Below the pieces are notes generated by a model, which was given only the letters and a program-made list of their open reading frames with translations, searched no databases and was not told the origin of the DNA. Positions 54,895-64,000 of a stretch of 64,000 nucleotides of DNA are shown here, piece after piece. The stretch is from Cladophialophora immunda (lineage: Eukaryota; Ascomycota; Eurotiomycetes; Chaetothyriales; Herpotrichiellaceae). The stretch is from assembly GCF_000835495.1 (NCBI RefSeq), contig NW_015622543.1, forward strand, positions 4,762,619-4,826,618, in the 5' to 3' direction. The translations under genes and the position numbers were made by a program. Position 1 is the stretch's first letter; the number at the start of each line of letters is the position of its first letter.

Positions 54895-56304
54895 TCACAC
54901 TTCTCCAGCGCCGTTGACAGGGACTGCGCCGTCGTTGTTCGGGGTATCGTTCTGGTCGGACACGTCGCCATCGATGGCGCCAGTAATTCCTAGACCGGTA
55001 GCTCCATCGGAAAGGCCATTGAGTCCGTCGCCGTCGCCGGTGCCCACAGTCTCCTCGCCTTCGCCGTCAACTTCCGATTCGTAACCGCCCATGACATCTC
55101 CATGTCCCAAGGAAACCGACTCCCCAGCCAGATCAAGGATAAATCTCCACTCCTCAGCCGAGACCGCCGAGACGCTGAGCCGACTCTGCTTGAATGTTTG
55201 CATGTTCTCCAAAGCTCCACCTGGCTTTGCGAACGATTTCAGCTCCTTGAGGGTGATGAGGTTCTCAAACTTCTTGACGAATTCGACGTGGACAAGTTCC
55301 CACTTGGGCTTTGCGCGGTCGGACTTTGGGTCAAAGTACGGGTGACCTGGGTCAAATGCTGATTCATCGATGGTGTGTTCGCCGACGATCCGCATGACAC
55401 CTGCAATGCCGGGAATGGCGCAGTTGGAATGATAGAAGAATGCTAGGTCGCCCTTACGCATCGCTCGCATATTGTTGCGGGCCACCGGGTTGCGTACACC
55501 TGTGCATGTGTTAGAAGAACGCCGTCTCAGCAGAAGATGGCAATACTCACCATCCCACCCCTCAGGTTCCGTCTTCGCCGCCAAATCGTCGATTGAGAAT
55601 TTGACGTCGTGACCCTTTTCGATTCGAGACTCTGGTTCAGCCTTCATCAGCCAGTATTGTATGTCATGGTCAAGCGTAGCCGTCTCGCCAGACTTGTTCC
55701 CATCGCCGTTAATCGCTCCAGGTGCGTGTCCGTGTGGAGAAGGGCCATCTTCAGACTCCGACTCTGACGATGCGTTTTTCGTCTTGGGTGCGACTTTCGG
55801 CTTCCTGCCACGCTTTGCGGTTGTTGTCGGAGCAGGCGCTTTCGCAGGAGACTTTCGGGTCGCTGCACGAGCTGTCCGCGAGGACGTGACGGGCTTGGAC
55901 GCATTCGAGGCTGTCAATCAGGTCAACAAGGCACACTTGGGCATCCGAGGCGACGGCGTCACCACCACAGGGAGCTTCGACTAACTTGTAGTTTTCTTCA
56001 CACTTGATTTCACCGGCTTCGGCTTCACATCTCGCTTGGGCGCGGGGGACGCAGCAGCCTTGGGTGGTCTTCCACGCTTCTTCACGGGTTCACCTTTTGC
56101 ACTACTGCCAGCGGGAGCCGTATTCTGAGCGCCAGATGAGCGGCGTCTCGTGAAATTGTACTTGGGCTCACTGACAGTGGTCCTCTTGGGCCGTCCTGCG
56201 GACGATACCGCGGGTTGGTCGGGGATGGCAGAGGTGCCGCCGATGCGGACTTTCTTGGCCGGGGTGCTGGAGTTCGACGAGGCTTTGCGTTTCTTCGCCG
56301 GCAT
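54895..56304 (-). CDS. AT-hook and EVE-domain (THYN1-like) DNA-binding protein
   Basis: Three exons (56304-55986, 55910-55551, 55499-54895), 427 aa. Exon 1 had looked like a separate small basic ORF. A GTTAGT donor at 55985 and CAG acceptor ending at 55911 join it in frame (KKTT, then TSNASKP); exon 2 alone has no ATG start. The basic N-terminal half carries three AT-hook-like cores: GRPKR (38-42), RGRPP (78-82) and RGRKP (140-144). The EVE/PUA-like domain begins at YWLMKAEPESRIEKG. It continues with WDGVRNPVARNNMRAM, AFFYHSNCAIPGIAGVMRIV, HPYFDPKS and SRLSVSAVSAEEW. EVE domains bind modified bases in animals and bacteria. An acidic, Gly/Asp-rich tail closes the protein. Introns are 75 and 51 bp. 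The fungal role is unknown; probably nuclear. Confidence 0.9.
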
Positions 56305-59300
56305 GATGTCAGATTTCACCCGGAGAGGCAAAGGGAACGTTTCAGGGCAGAGAAAGAGAGGTTGCGTGTGCGCTGTCTCGATATCTAGCCCGTTGGGCAG
56401 ACACAATAACAAGGGAAGAAACGTGTTCAGCAGGCGAACTCTTCTCGACCGAAATCGAGTAAACAAAGATCGAATTGATGGACGGAAGAAAAGCTGTGGG
56501 AGACGCGTCGGGTGCATAGGACCGGCGCGCCAAGCCTAGCTTCATGCGACCACTCTACCCCAATCAGGCTGCTTGCCATTGTCAGGGATCAATGAGCGCG
56601 AACTGAGGCAACACTGAGAGCCTTCCCACAATAATTGAAGCCTGTCTTGCCCGTGGCGTGCGCGCGATAGTCAAACTCACCAAGATAGCTACAACGTTTT
56701 CTCTACTCTTCATCGCCTCTCGAACCTCTTCAACGTGACGAAACCCGCCTGAAGTTGAATCCAGGTCACCCCAAATGGAGCACGAAACTCCAAACAAACT
56801 GTCATGATGTCAGAGTGACCGTTTGCAAGCTTGCATCTGTCTTGTTGAGACAAATCTCGGCCTGCGCTCTCAATACTGACATCGCCCGGCAGCGACTATG
56901 ACATCCATGCTTAGGCACACCCCTTTGCGAAATGGACGAGTCGGACCTCCAGTCCAGCGGACTTCGGAGCTACTTTCATCGTACGAATAGCACCGGCTCC
57001 TTGCACTCCGTTCGAGACACCAAGCTGATGTCAAGATGCAGCGGCACAATTCTGATGACGAAAAGGGGCCTGCTATGGTAACATTCGCTCTAACTTACTG
57101 GCCCAATAGTTATCGTCATTCATAAGAGCGTTTTAGCATGCGCTGAGATGGAGTAGTACGCCAGCTACATTCTAAGATGGGGTCTATCCCATGTCAGACT
57201 GACTGTGCCACTTAGTCGAAAGTTCTGAAGAAGGCTGGACACCTCACTGTCAGAAGTCGGACATTTCTGGCGCCCAATAAAAAGCGCCCTCTGGAGAGAA
57301 CGTTGTCAACCTGCAAGCGAGCTTGTCATTCGTTCGATGACACATAGTTTGGGAGGTTTGGACGTCTAGGAGCATGCCTCCAAGTCGAGCGTGCTGTGGA
57401 AAAGCTGCGCAGGATGCAGGAAAGAGGTGCTTGCTGGATGGGCGACCCGGGCAACTCCACGGACCGATAGCTCTTCTCAACAGTAGCGGAGTGCCTAATG
57501 CACGGCGAGTGTGAAGGTGTGACCTGGAGAATATGTATTTGGGACAAGAGAAGCAGCCAAGAGGCCGAGACAGGTCACAGGAACCTGGCAGATCCCCTGT
57601 CCCGTCCTCTGGTTTAGCTGCAAAAAGAATTGTCCGAAGATGTGGATGGTGACGGCTTAACCTCTTTGCGTACGCAGCCCGTCCTGCAAGCCACGTGTTG
57701 ATGCGGGAATCGACGGCCTGCCCTTGCAGATGATCTGTGTCGTGGCTTCGTTCTTTGCCCAACCCCCCTGGAGCTCCCCTTCCCCTAGGATCAAAACAAG
57801 AGCTGACAAGTGACCTTAGTATTCTCCTGCCCAGTTGAGGAACCGTGTTGGCTCGAAGCGAGGTTAGAGCGGGTTTCAGAAGCACGCAATCAGCAAACTA
57901 ACAATCGCGCTACCTGGTGAACTGCGCGACGAGCGGCGAACTTGTCGAGAGGGAGGAGGTGCTTGGAGAAAAGCTCCTGCAGAGCCAACAGCCACCCGGC
58001 GGGAGTCACCTGCAGCTCGAGTGCTGTGCATCACGCAAATCACCACCTCCTGATGCCTCCTGAGGGCAATCCTGCTCTTTCGCATGACCGGGGACAACCC
58101 CTGCAACCGTTGAAGGTGGACGGGCGAAGTCCTCGGCGATCAATGTGGGGGAGACAAGCACCATGGCTCCCTCCGCTCTGAAAACGTCCAGGGACAAAAA
58201 TTCCATACCTCTGGAAGGAACTCCGTTCTGTCTGCTCGGCTTTGGGATAGCGAGGGGCCAAGTGACATCAACACACCCATCACCATCGCTTGCAGGTCAG
58301 CCATGGCCAGCTGGCAGCAGGTTGGTGACAGGGATGGAGCAGCAAGAGGTGTCCACCCAGTGGGAAGGATCCTTTGCGATGGAGAAGTTCCATCCCGCCC
58401 ACGTGTGAACAACTCGGGGAACCGCCTTTGGCCCCCTGATCCCTGCTGGCGCCAATGCAATGCAGGATGCGGGATGCAATGCACTGCGCTGCAATGCAAG
58501 CTCCAAGTAGCGTCCCTTATTTGCATCGTTTGGGCCGCATTGCAGTCAGGACGTTGGCGTGGATCTGTCGTCTTATCTGCTTTGTACATGCTCCGCTGTC
58601 CCTAGTTTCCAACTTTCTTCAGGGCAATTGTCCCGGTGCTATTTGTCGCCGGAGATCTTCTCTAGCCACCTTCTATCCTTGACAGCATGTTTGACACCTC
58701 CGCCAGCCAGTCGACGCATCGTGTGTCCCCATGGATGGCAATTCGGGAAATAGGCCTTGTCGCCCAACTTGTGAAGCAGCCAATTACGCCGGGCACTGTA
58801 GCCGAATGGCTCTCCAGCAAACTTGGGACGTTCCTGTTATGGCCATGTTGGCTGGATAATTTGCTCATCCATGCACGACGAGGACCACCTCGCCCAAGAG
58901 CTCTCCGCCAAAATCGCCATTTCTCCGACCATCTATGATTGATTCCTGAAAAGCAGTCTTGTGACGAGGCAAATTTCTGCGCGATGCAAGACTATTTGCT
59001 CGGGTATCCCGATCTTTCGTGCATTGATCTCCGACAGACGAGCTAGCCTCGTGGCCGTGGGGACCTGTGGCTCCAGCCAGCCCGTCGCTAGAAACGGTCA
59101 AAACCGCAAGAGAGGTGGATAGGAAGACTGCAGCTAATCTGGGACCTGGGCTTGTCTTGTTGTTAGAACGAGGATGGTGTCGGTCAGAGCTGATCGTCTT
59201 CGCCTGACGGCGGTTGTTATTGTTGTGCAATCGCCATGTCCGTGTAGAGTTTGCTCGAGGGATCGATTATCCTAGACACGGCTGGGGGGGTTGCAGGTGA

Positions 59301-60539
59301 GGCGGCCGGGCGCGACGGAAACCTGGCGACTCGACTGGTCAGCGGGTTTCGTTAGATCGAGTCCCTGTCAGCAAGAGACTCGATGGATCTCGTTGGACCT
59401 CTCACTGCGGCGTTTGATAGTGCTCCTGGCTTGCGAGATGCCCCATTGACCCCATCGCTGCTGAGTTCGAGGTGAAATGTTTCGCAGAGACGAGAGGCCA
59501 GCGCTCGGCCAAAGGCCCCCAGGCCCCACGCTAGAGCAGTGAGCATTTGCGAGAATCGTCAGCGTCCCAGCCAATTGACTTACAGAGGACAGCTGTTTTA
59601 CTCTGGCCGTCCAATGCTGCATCAAAACGGCCCTTCTGATGTCGCGATTGGCCACATAAGCTCCTTCGCATTGCCAGTTCGCACCTGGAATTGATATCTA
59701 GTCCGTTGTTTAGCGTCAGCTTCGGGCTTTGCCAGGCATCAAACCTGCACCTTCAGCAACCTGTTCACCTCAGTCGAGAGCCAGTCCTGACCGCGCCATG
59801 CCGGCAATCTGTAACTCGGGTCCTCGATGACATTGCCTGAAGGTGTACCCTTGGTTTAGAGGGTTCCTGGTCGGCATTTACGTATTGCCGATTGAGAGCA
59901 CGGTGAAGACTCTGATGGACATACAAGGTCGCTTGGTCTGCGGCAGGAGAAACTGACCACGAGCTGCGAAATGCGCTGTGGCCCTGTGAATACAATATCT
60001 AACAAAATTGGTGATGAAGCGTGGGGTCGTCTCTCGTGGATAAATATACAAAAGTACAGTCACCAACGATATGGTGGTTTCAAGTCTGCCAAATAGAGCC
60101 TTCTCTGTCTCTTCCGGTGATTTCTGGTTTCCCTCTCTGCAGTGTCTGGGACTGCTAGTCTGCCTCATCTCTGCCCAATTGTCCCCAACGCCACAGAGAA
60201 GTTATTATGCCGACAAAAGGATGTAGGTGGGGGTATCTCGCAGGTGCAACACCACGACCAAGAAGGAAAATGTAAAGCAATTAGGCAAGGAAACAATGTT
60301 AAGAGTGTTGTGGTCTTTCCAATTTGTGCAATAAGAAACGGGCAAGCCAGTAAGCCCTTGTGACGGCAAGCGCAAATCCCATTCTGATCTCGGTCATTCG
60401 TCATCATGTCCCACCACGGCGGTGAAGGGATGTTCGCGTCTGAGGTCGCCCTCATTGTCGTCTCTCTAGGAATAGTCATCTCGAAGGGAAAAAAATATGG
60501 GTTGATGTTTCGATTTGGGGTGAGGCCCTCCTCCTTCTT
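56305..60539. other. 4.2-kb gene-poor stretch
   Basis: Between the EVE gene and the bZIP gene, both on the minus strand. The longest minus frame (57250-57885) begins with GTG and has Arg/Ser/Leu-rich composition without a domain. GCAATGCA-type units repeat around 58455-58500. No RNA gene or mobile element is recognised. Confidence 0.4.
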
Positions 60540-62171
60540 TCACCGGCCAGAATTCCAGCTCCTGTCAAACGGATCTCTGCGAAAAGGATCGTAGGACTGT
60601 GATCGGGTGACAGGCGGAGGTGGCGGCGGGCCCGGTGGCAATGTTCTGGACGTTGCGAACATGCTCGGTACCGGAGGGGGAGGAAGCGGCGGAGGAGGCT
60701 GCGACGGAAATCCTGTACCGTAGCCCGGGGGAGGTGGTGAATGCGTGTGTCGGCTGGTAAAACTCGGCTGGTAATCACCGGTTCGACGGCGTTGCGTTGA
60801 AGGACCAGGGTCGGTGCGTTCACGCGAGGACTCGTCGGACACGGTGGGAGTTTCCAGAAGACCACCGGGTGCGTGTGGTACTCCTACATTCGCAGTTGCC
60901 AGTCTCCGCTGCTGAGGCGATTCAGGTCGCGGTAACATCTGGGTCCCCGATACGTACCTCATGGCCAAATCACGAAAATAATTCCTCTCCGACAAATAGT
61001 GGTCGCGTTCTTCGATCAGATCCCGCAGCTCCTGCTGCAATCCCGCAATGGTTTGCGAAGCTTCCTTCTCCTTTTCCTTCCTGCGCGCACGGAAGCGTGC
61101 TGAGGCCCCGGCGTTGCGCTTCCTCTTTTCGTCAGCAACCTTCGACGCTTGCTGTAGGTCCAACTCAACGGGAATGTTCATTGGCCCCTGATCCGTGTCA
61201 AGAGTCATCTGATATGAAGCAGGACCTTGCTGATAGCCCTCGTGCGGTCCATGATGTCCCGGCGTTTCGTGAATGTACAAACCGCCACCACCAGCTGAAA
61301 TCGTCCTGAATGGAGCGGGTGCCTGCGCAGGCGGCGGTTTAGGAATACCATACCGATACCCCGGCGAAGGATGGTCGCGATTGCCATATGGAGGCTGCAC
61401 GGTCGAGGGTCGATCGGCCTGGGAGGTAATTGCCGGCTCCACCCCACGAGCAATAGGGCTTTCTTGGACGTGTGCTGAGCGAGGTTGTCCTGATTCGGGC
61501 GGTACCATCCCGCTCAAATGTGCACCCGTTGCAAGCGCCAGAGGAGGAAGAGGCGGGATCTCAGACGTCTGATATTGACCTGGTTCGGCCGTGTATAGGC
61601 GGCTGCCGGTGCCTGGCGGGGGTTGTAATGGCTGGATCGTGGAATGAAAGGCTGGGTTCCTTCTCGATCCCAAACTGGCTGCCCTCAACGCCGGCGACTT
61701 CGGGGTGAGAACACGTCTGCCCAAGCGCCCGGAACCCAGCTCAAATTCTCGAGGAGGAGATCTTGGATCTGTGCGTTTTCGACTGCGCGGAGACTCGGCC
61801 GGCGCCGGAATAAGACTATGGCTGAGGTTCATGGCGGGCCGAGCGGCGGGTTGGACATCAGGAGAGGCCGTATCTTGGGGTTCTACTGAGGGGTTCAGAA
61901 TGCTGTGCACGCCAAAGGCTTTGGACGGGGTCTGGACACTGGATTCGGCCGAATGTCGACGTGAAGATATTCCCAGGCCCACGTCCGTCATAACTCGCCC
62001 GGAAGCGATGCCACCGTAGCCGCCATAGGGCTCCGTCCGAATAACACTCGCCGTGCTTGGTCTCGAGGACTCCGCGCTTCCGCCAGACGGTTGAGGTTGA
62101 GAGATGTGTCCTGCGGCTGTGGTGGGCGTGGTGATTGACGGATGGTCTGCCGGCGGAGGGGATGGTGACAT
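60540..62171 (-). CDS. bZIP transcription factor
   Basis: 543 aa from ATG 62171. The basic region (RKRNAGASARFRARRKEKEK, residues about 349-370) fits the bZIP N-x-x-A-[SA]-x-x-[FS]-R rule as NAGASARFR. A leucine-zipper helix follows (IAGLQQELRDLIEERDHYL, then ERNYFRDLA). Long Pro/Ser/Gln-rich disordered segments flank it, and the C-terminus has Pro runs (PPPPLPPPPVP). The class resembles Gcn4/Cys3-related mould bZIPs, but the exact orthologue is not clear. The frame is open upstream to an acceptor at 62429, but after splicing to the upstream exon the first in-frame ATG is still 62171, so the extra part is 5' UTR. Confidence 0.88.
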   Translation of the reverse strand: MSPSPPPADHPSITTPTTAAGHISQPQPSGGSAESSRPSTASVIRTEPYGGYGGIASGRVMTDVGLGISSRRHSAESSVQTPSKAFGVHSILNPSVEPQDTASPDVQPAARPAMNLSHSLIPAPAESPRSRKRTDPRSPPREFELGSGRLGRRVLTPKSPALRAASLGSRRNPAFHSTIQPLQPPPGTGSRLYTAEPGQYQTSEIPPLPPLALATGAHLSGMVPPESGQPRSAHVQESPIARGVEPAITSQADRPSTVQPPYGNRDHPSPGYRYGIPKPPPAQAPAPFRTISAGGGGLYIHETPGHHGPHEGYQQGPASYQMTLDTDQGPMNIPVELDLQQASKVADEKRKRNAGASARFRARRKEKEKEASQTIAGLQQELRDLIEERDHYLSERNYFRDLAMRYVSGTQMLPRPESPQQRRLATANVGVPHAPGGLLETPTVSDESSRERTDPGPSTQRRRTGDYQPSFTSRHTHSPPPPGYGTGFPSQPPPPLPPPPVPSMFATSRTLPPGPPPPPPVTRSQSYDPFRRDPFDRSWNSGR

Positions 62172-62490
62172 GTACTTGTTATGAGCCTCCTCGTGCGGCT
62201 GGGTCCCTTGTCGCGACCATGGGTGTCCCTCCTGCGGCACTCCTCCGCCTTCCCTCCTCCACCTATCCTGAGGCCCTGTGGGAGATGTCGGACTCGTTTG
62301 GCAAGACTGATAGTTCCACGGTTGCTGAAAGTACCCGGAGTTCGGAGGGGACCTGGGATATTGTTGGAAAGGGGAGATGGTGACGCCGAGAGTCGCCAGA
62401 TTGAAAGCCTTGTAGTTTCTTTTGAGTGCTGGGCAAGGTCAGGTCAGAGGAAGAACTAGCTGGTAAGCTTTCGCGCGAGGCCAGACTTAC
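62172..62490 (-). promoter_or_regulatory. bZIP 5' UTR with a 62-bp intron
   Basis: A GTAAGT donor at 62490 and a TTGCCCAG acceptor ending at 62429 frame a 62-bp leader intron. The frame upstream of it carries a TAG before any ATG, so no coding start lies there. Confidence 0.55.
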
Positions 62491-64000
62491 AAGAGTACTT
62501 CTAGAAAGTCACGGCACTCCGGGGAGGGTCAGAGCAAGGTTACAACACACGCAAGGGCCAGGAAGCCGGACAGAAGATTGCGCATCCCAAGATCACCAGC
62601 ATTTGCGCAACCCACTCTCCCCCATGGACTTGCGAGGAGCGTCCGCTAATTCGTCTCTTGGTTCAATAGATGCGGCAAATGAGAGTCATCAAACTGCAAC
62701 CCTGGCCCTGAGAGGTCCGTTCGCAAAAATGAGAGAGCACCAGCACCAGATTGAGGCCAGGCAGCCCCAGGAGCGTTAGACGGGCAAAGGGCAAAGGAGA
62801 ACAAATAGTCTTGACAGGCTAGCCTGAGGTCAGCTCGTAATATTTCATCGTCGGAGTGGACAGAGTAAGCACAGAGGCACTTGGGAGAGAGTGGCCCGCC
62901 GCAATTCCTGGGACGGGGAAGCGGGAAGCATTATTTGTTGGTGTTGGAATAGCGAGATGCTTCCAGGCTTTCTAGCGTTGAGGCCCGTCTGCCTCGTCAC
63001 GATCTGAGCGTCGCTCTCTCTCCCCCTTGGAGAGGCAGGGACGTTTGGGCCCAACGCCGACGAGGGGGACTTGGGTACCCATCGGTGAGCAGGGAGGAGG
63101 CAAGTGGGTCGGCGCCGTCCGGCGGGTTTGGAGCATGCGCGAAGCCGATGGGATGGAGCGAAGGCCACAGGTGATTGAGGATTTCAGAATTCAGAATTCA
63201 GATTCGACCGTGGCCTAGGGACGCCGGGATGCAAGGAAACTAGCTCATCGCTCGAGGATGCCTTGTCAAGCGCGTGATGGCCCCGGCAGGCGGGATGATG
63301 GCATCGCTGGGCAGCAACCTGTTGATAGCGCGCTCTCTGGGTGGACCACGCCGGTGATGTGGCGCTGCGGAACGTCTGGGGGTTGGTACAGGGTGTATAA
63401 CTGTCAACTCTCCGTGGGGCTGGGCGGGCTGATTAGACTTCGCTCCCTCTGTCATGAACTAACGCTCTGCCTCCCCTGCCCTGCCCTGCCCTTGGCCACC
63501 CCCTGTCGACGCCTCGAAGGGGAACAGGTGCCAGGGGCAGAACCGGGGATCCACAACCTCTCACGAATCCTGCAGCCATCTCTGATGGGTAGAGCCCACG
63601 GAACGAAATCCCCATGACTTGGAAAGGGTGGGTGCCCTCGCATCCGGACTGGCCAACGGCTCGCCCAGCGCCCTTGGTTTTTCCCACTCGTGCTGGGAAG
63701 ATGCGGGCAGTGGGGATTCGCGAGGAGCTCGTAGAATTGACAATGCGACCAGGGGTTGATCAGCAACTCCTAGTAGCTATGCAGCCATGTCAGGCATGGC
63801 GAAGAGCCACCAGGGAGGCGCATAGCCACTTCTCCTAGCCCGCCTCGTTCGCCTTGTCCCCGACGTCGGCTTGCATCCCCCGTTGCAGCTTGGTTTCCTC
63901 GACGGACCAGAAAGTTCGTAGCGTCAAACCCAGAAATTCGCGGCGAGGGGGACAGAAAATGCTAGGGCAAGGCGATTAGGGCCCTCTGCCGTCAATGGCT
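62491..64000. other. Terminal intergenic region; no gene seen
   Basis: About 1.5 kb to the window edge. It should contain the bZIP promoter. Short repeats (TTCAGAA units at about 63183-63203, CCCTG units near 63475-63492) and frames without domains only. Confidence 0.4.

Noticed and set aside
55981..56517. Separate small basic histone-like gene
   Set aside because: The join at 55985/55911 makes it the first exon of the EVE gene, whose own ORF lacks an ATG start.
57250..57885. 211-aa minus-strand frame
   Set aside because: Begins with GTG and shows Arg/Ser-rich random-looking composition.
62172..62435. N-terminal coding extension of the bZIP protein
   Set aside because: The frame is open but has no ATG, and the upstream exon carries a stop in the matching frame; treated as 5' UTR.

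Overview
The window reads as nuclear DNA of a filamentous ascomycete (Pezizomycotina). Genes are short-spaced and lie on both strands. Introns are mostly 51-169 bp, GT-AG, several with a visible CTAAC-type branch site. The conserved set is that of a mould: NudC, MED8, SPT5 with a TP-rich tail, COX10, ERV14, PRP17, COQ10 and GPI17. A Eurotiomycetes/Chaetothyriales-like black-yeast relative is my guess only; nothing in the window fixes the order or genus. I support 25 protein genes (one cut by the left edge) and one 5S rRNA gene. Exon joins were worked out by hand from reading frame, splice signals and family conservation. Several apparent ORF starts are not ATG, and I moved those starts to the first credible ATG.

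Layout, left to right. 0-5 kb: the end of an unknown Gly-rich gene, a disordered protein and a PRA1/Yip3 trafficking protein on the minus strand only 26 bp apart, the ER J-protein ERJ5, and a lone 5S rRNA gene with an oligo-T terminator. 5-12.1 kb: a (GT)25 microsatellite, a fungal transcription-factor-like protein, the cargo receptor ERV14 (one GC-AG intron) and splicing factor PRP17. 12.7-17.4 kb: a mitoribosomal Fe-SOD-like protein, a Cys-rich single-pass surface protein and NudC. 17.7-24 kb: a GH27 alpha-galactosidase ending in RDEL, COX10 and MED8 sharing a 202-bp divergent promoter, and a 2EXR/F-box-like protein tail to tail with MED8. 25-32.7 kb: a cytochrome b5-acyl-CoA dehydrogenase fusion, a secreted amidase, GPI17/PIG-S and COQ10. 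34-41.8 kb: a second Cys-rich membrane protein, a 5-kb gene-poor stretch and a conserved fungal protein of unknown function. 44.8-56.3 kb: an Erg26-like SDR, SPT5, an aldehyde dehydrogenase and an AT-hook/EVE-domain protein. 56.3-64 kb: a 4-kb gene-poor stretch and a bZIP factor with a 5' UTR intron.

There is no secondary-metabolite cluster, transposon, CRISPR array or virus-like segment. The genes are mostly unrelated housekeeping functions. Loose themes are mitochondrial respiration (COX10, COQ10, mitoribosomal protein), secretory pathway and cell surface (PRA1, ERJ5, ERV14, GPI17, two Cys-rich membrane proteins, RDEL-ending alpha-galactosidase) and RNA polymerase II or chromatin (MED8, SPT5, EVE/AT-hook, bZIP). 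The most unusual items are the RDEL-ending alpha-galactosidase, the AT-hook-EVE architecture, the PRA1/disordered-protein pair that a frame-perfect intron could fuse, and the gene-poor stretches.
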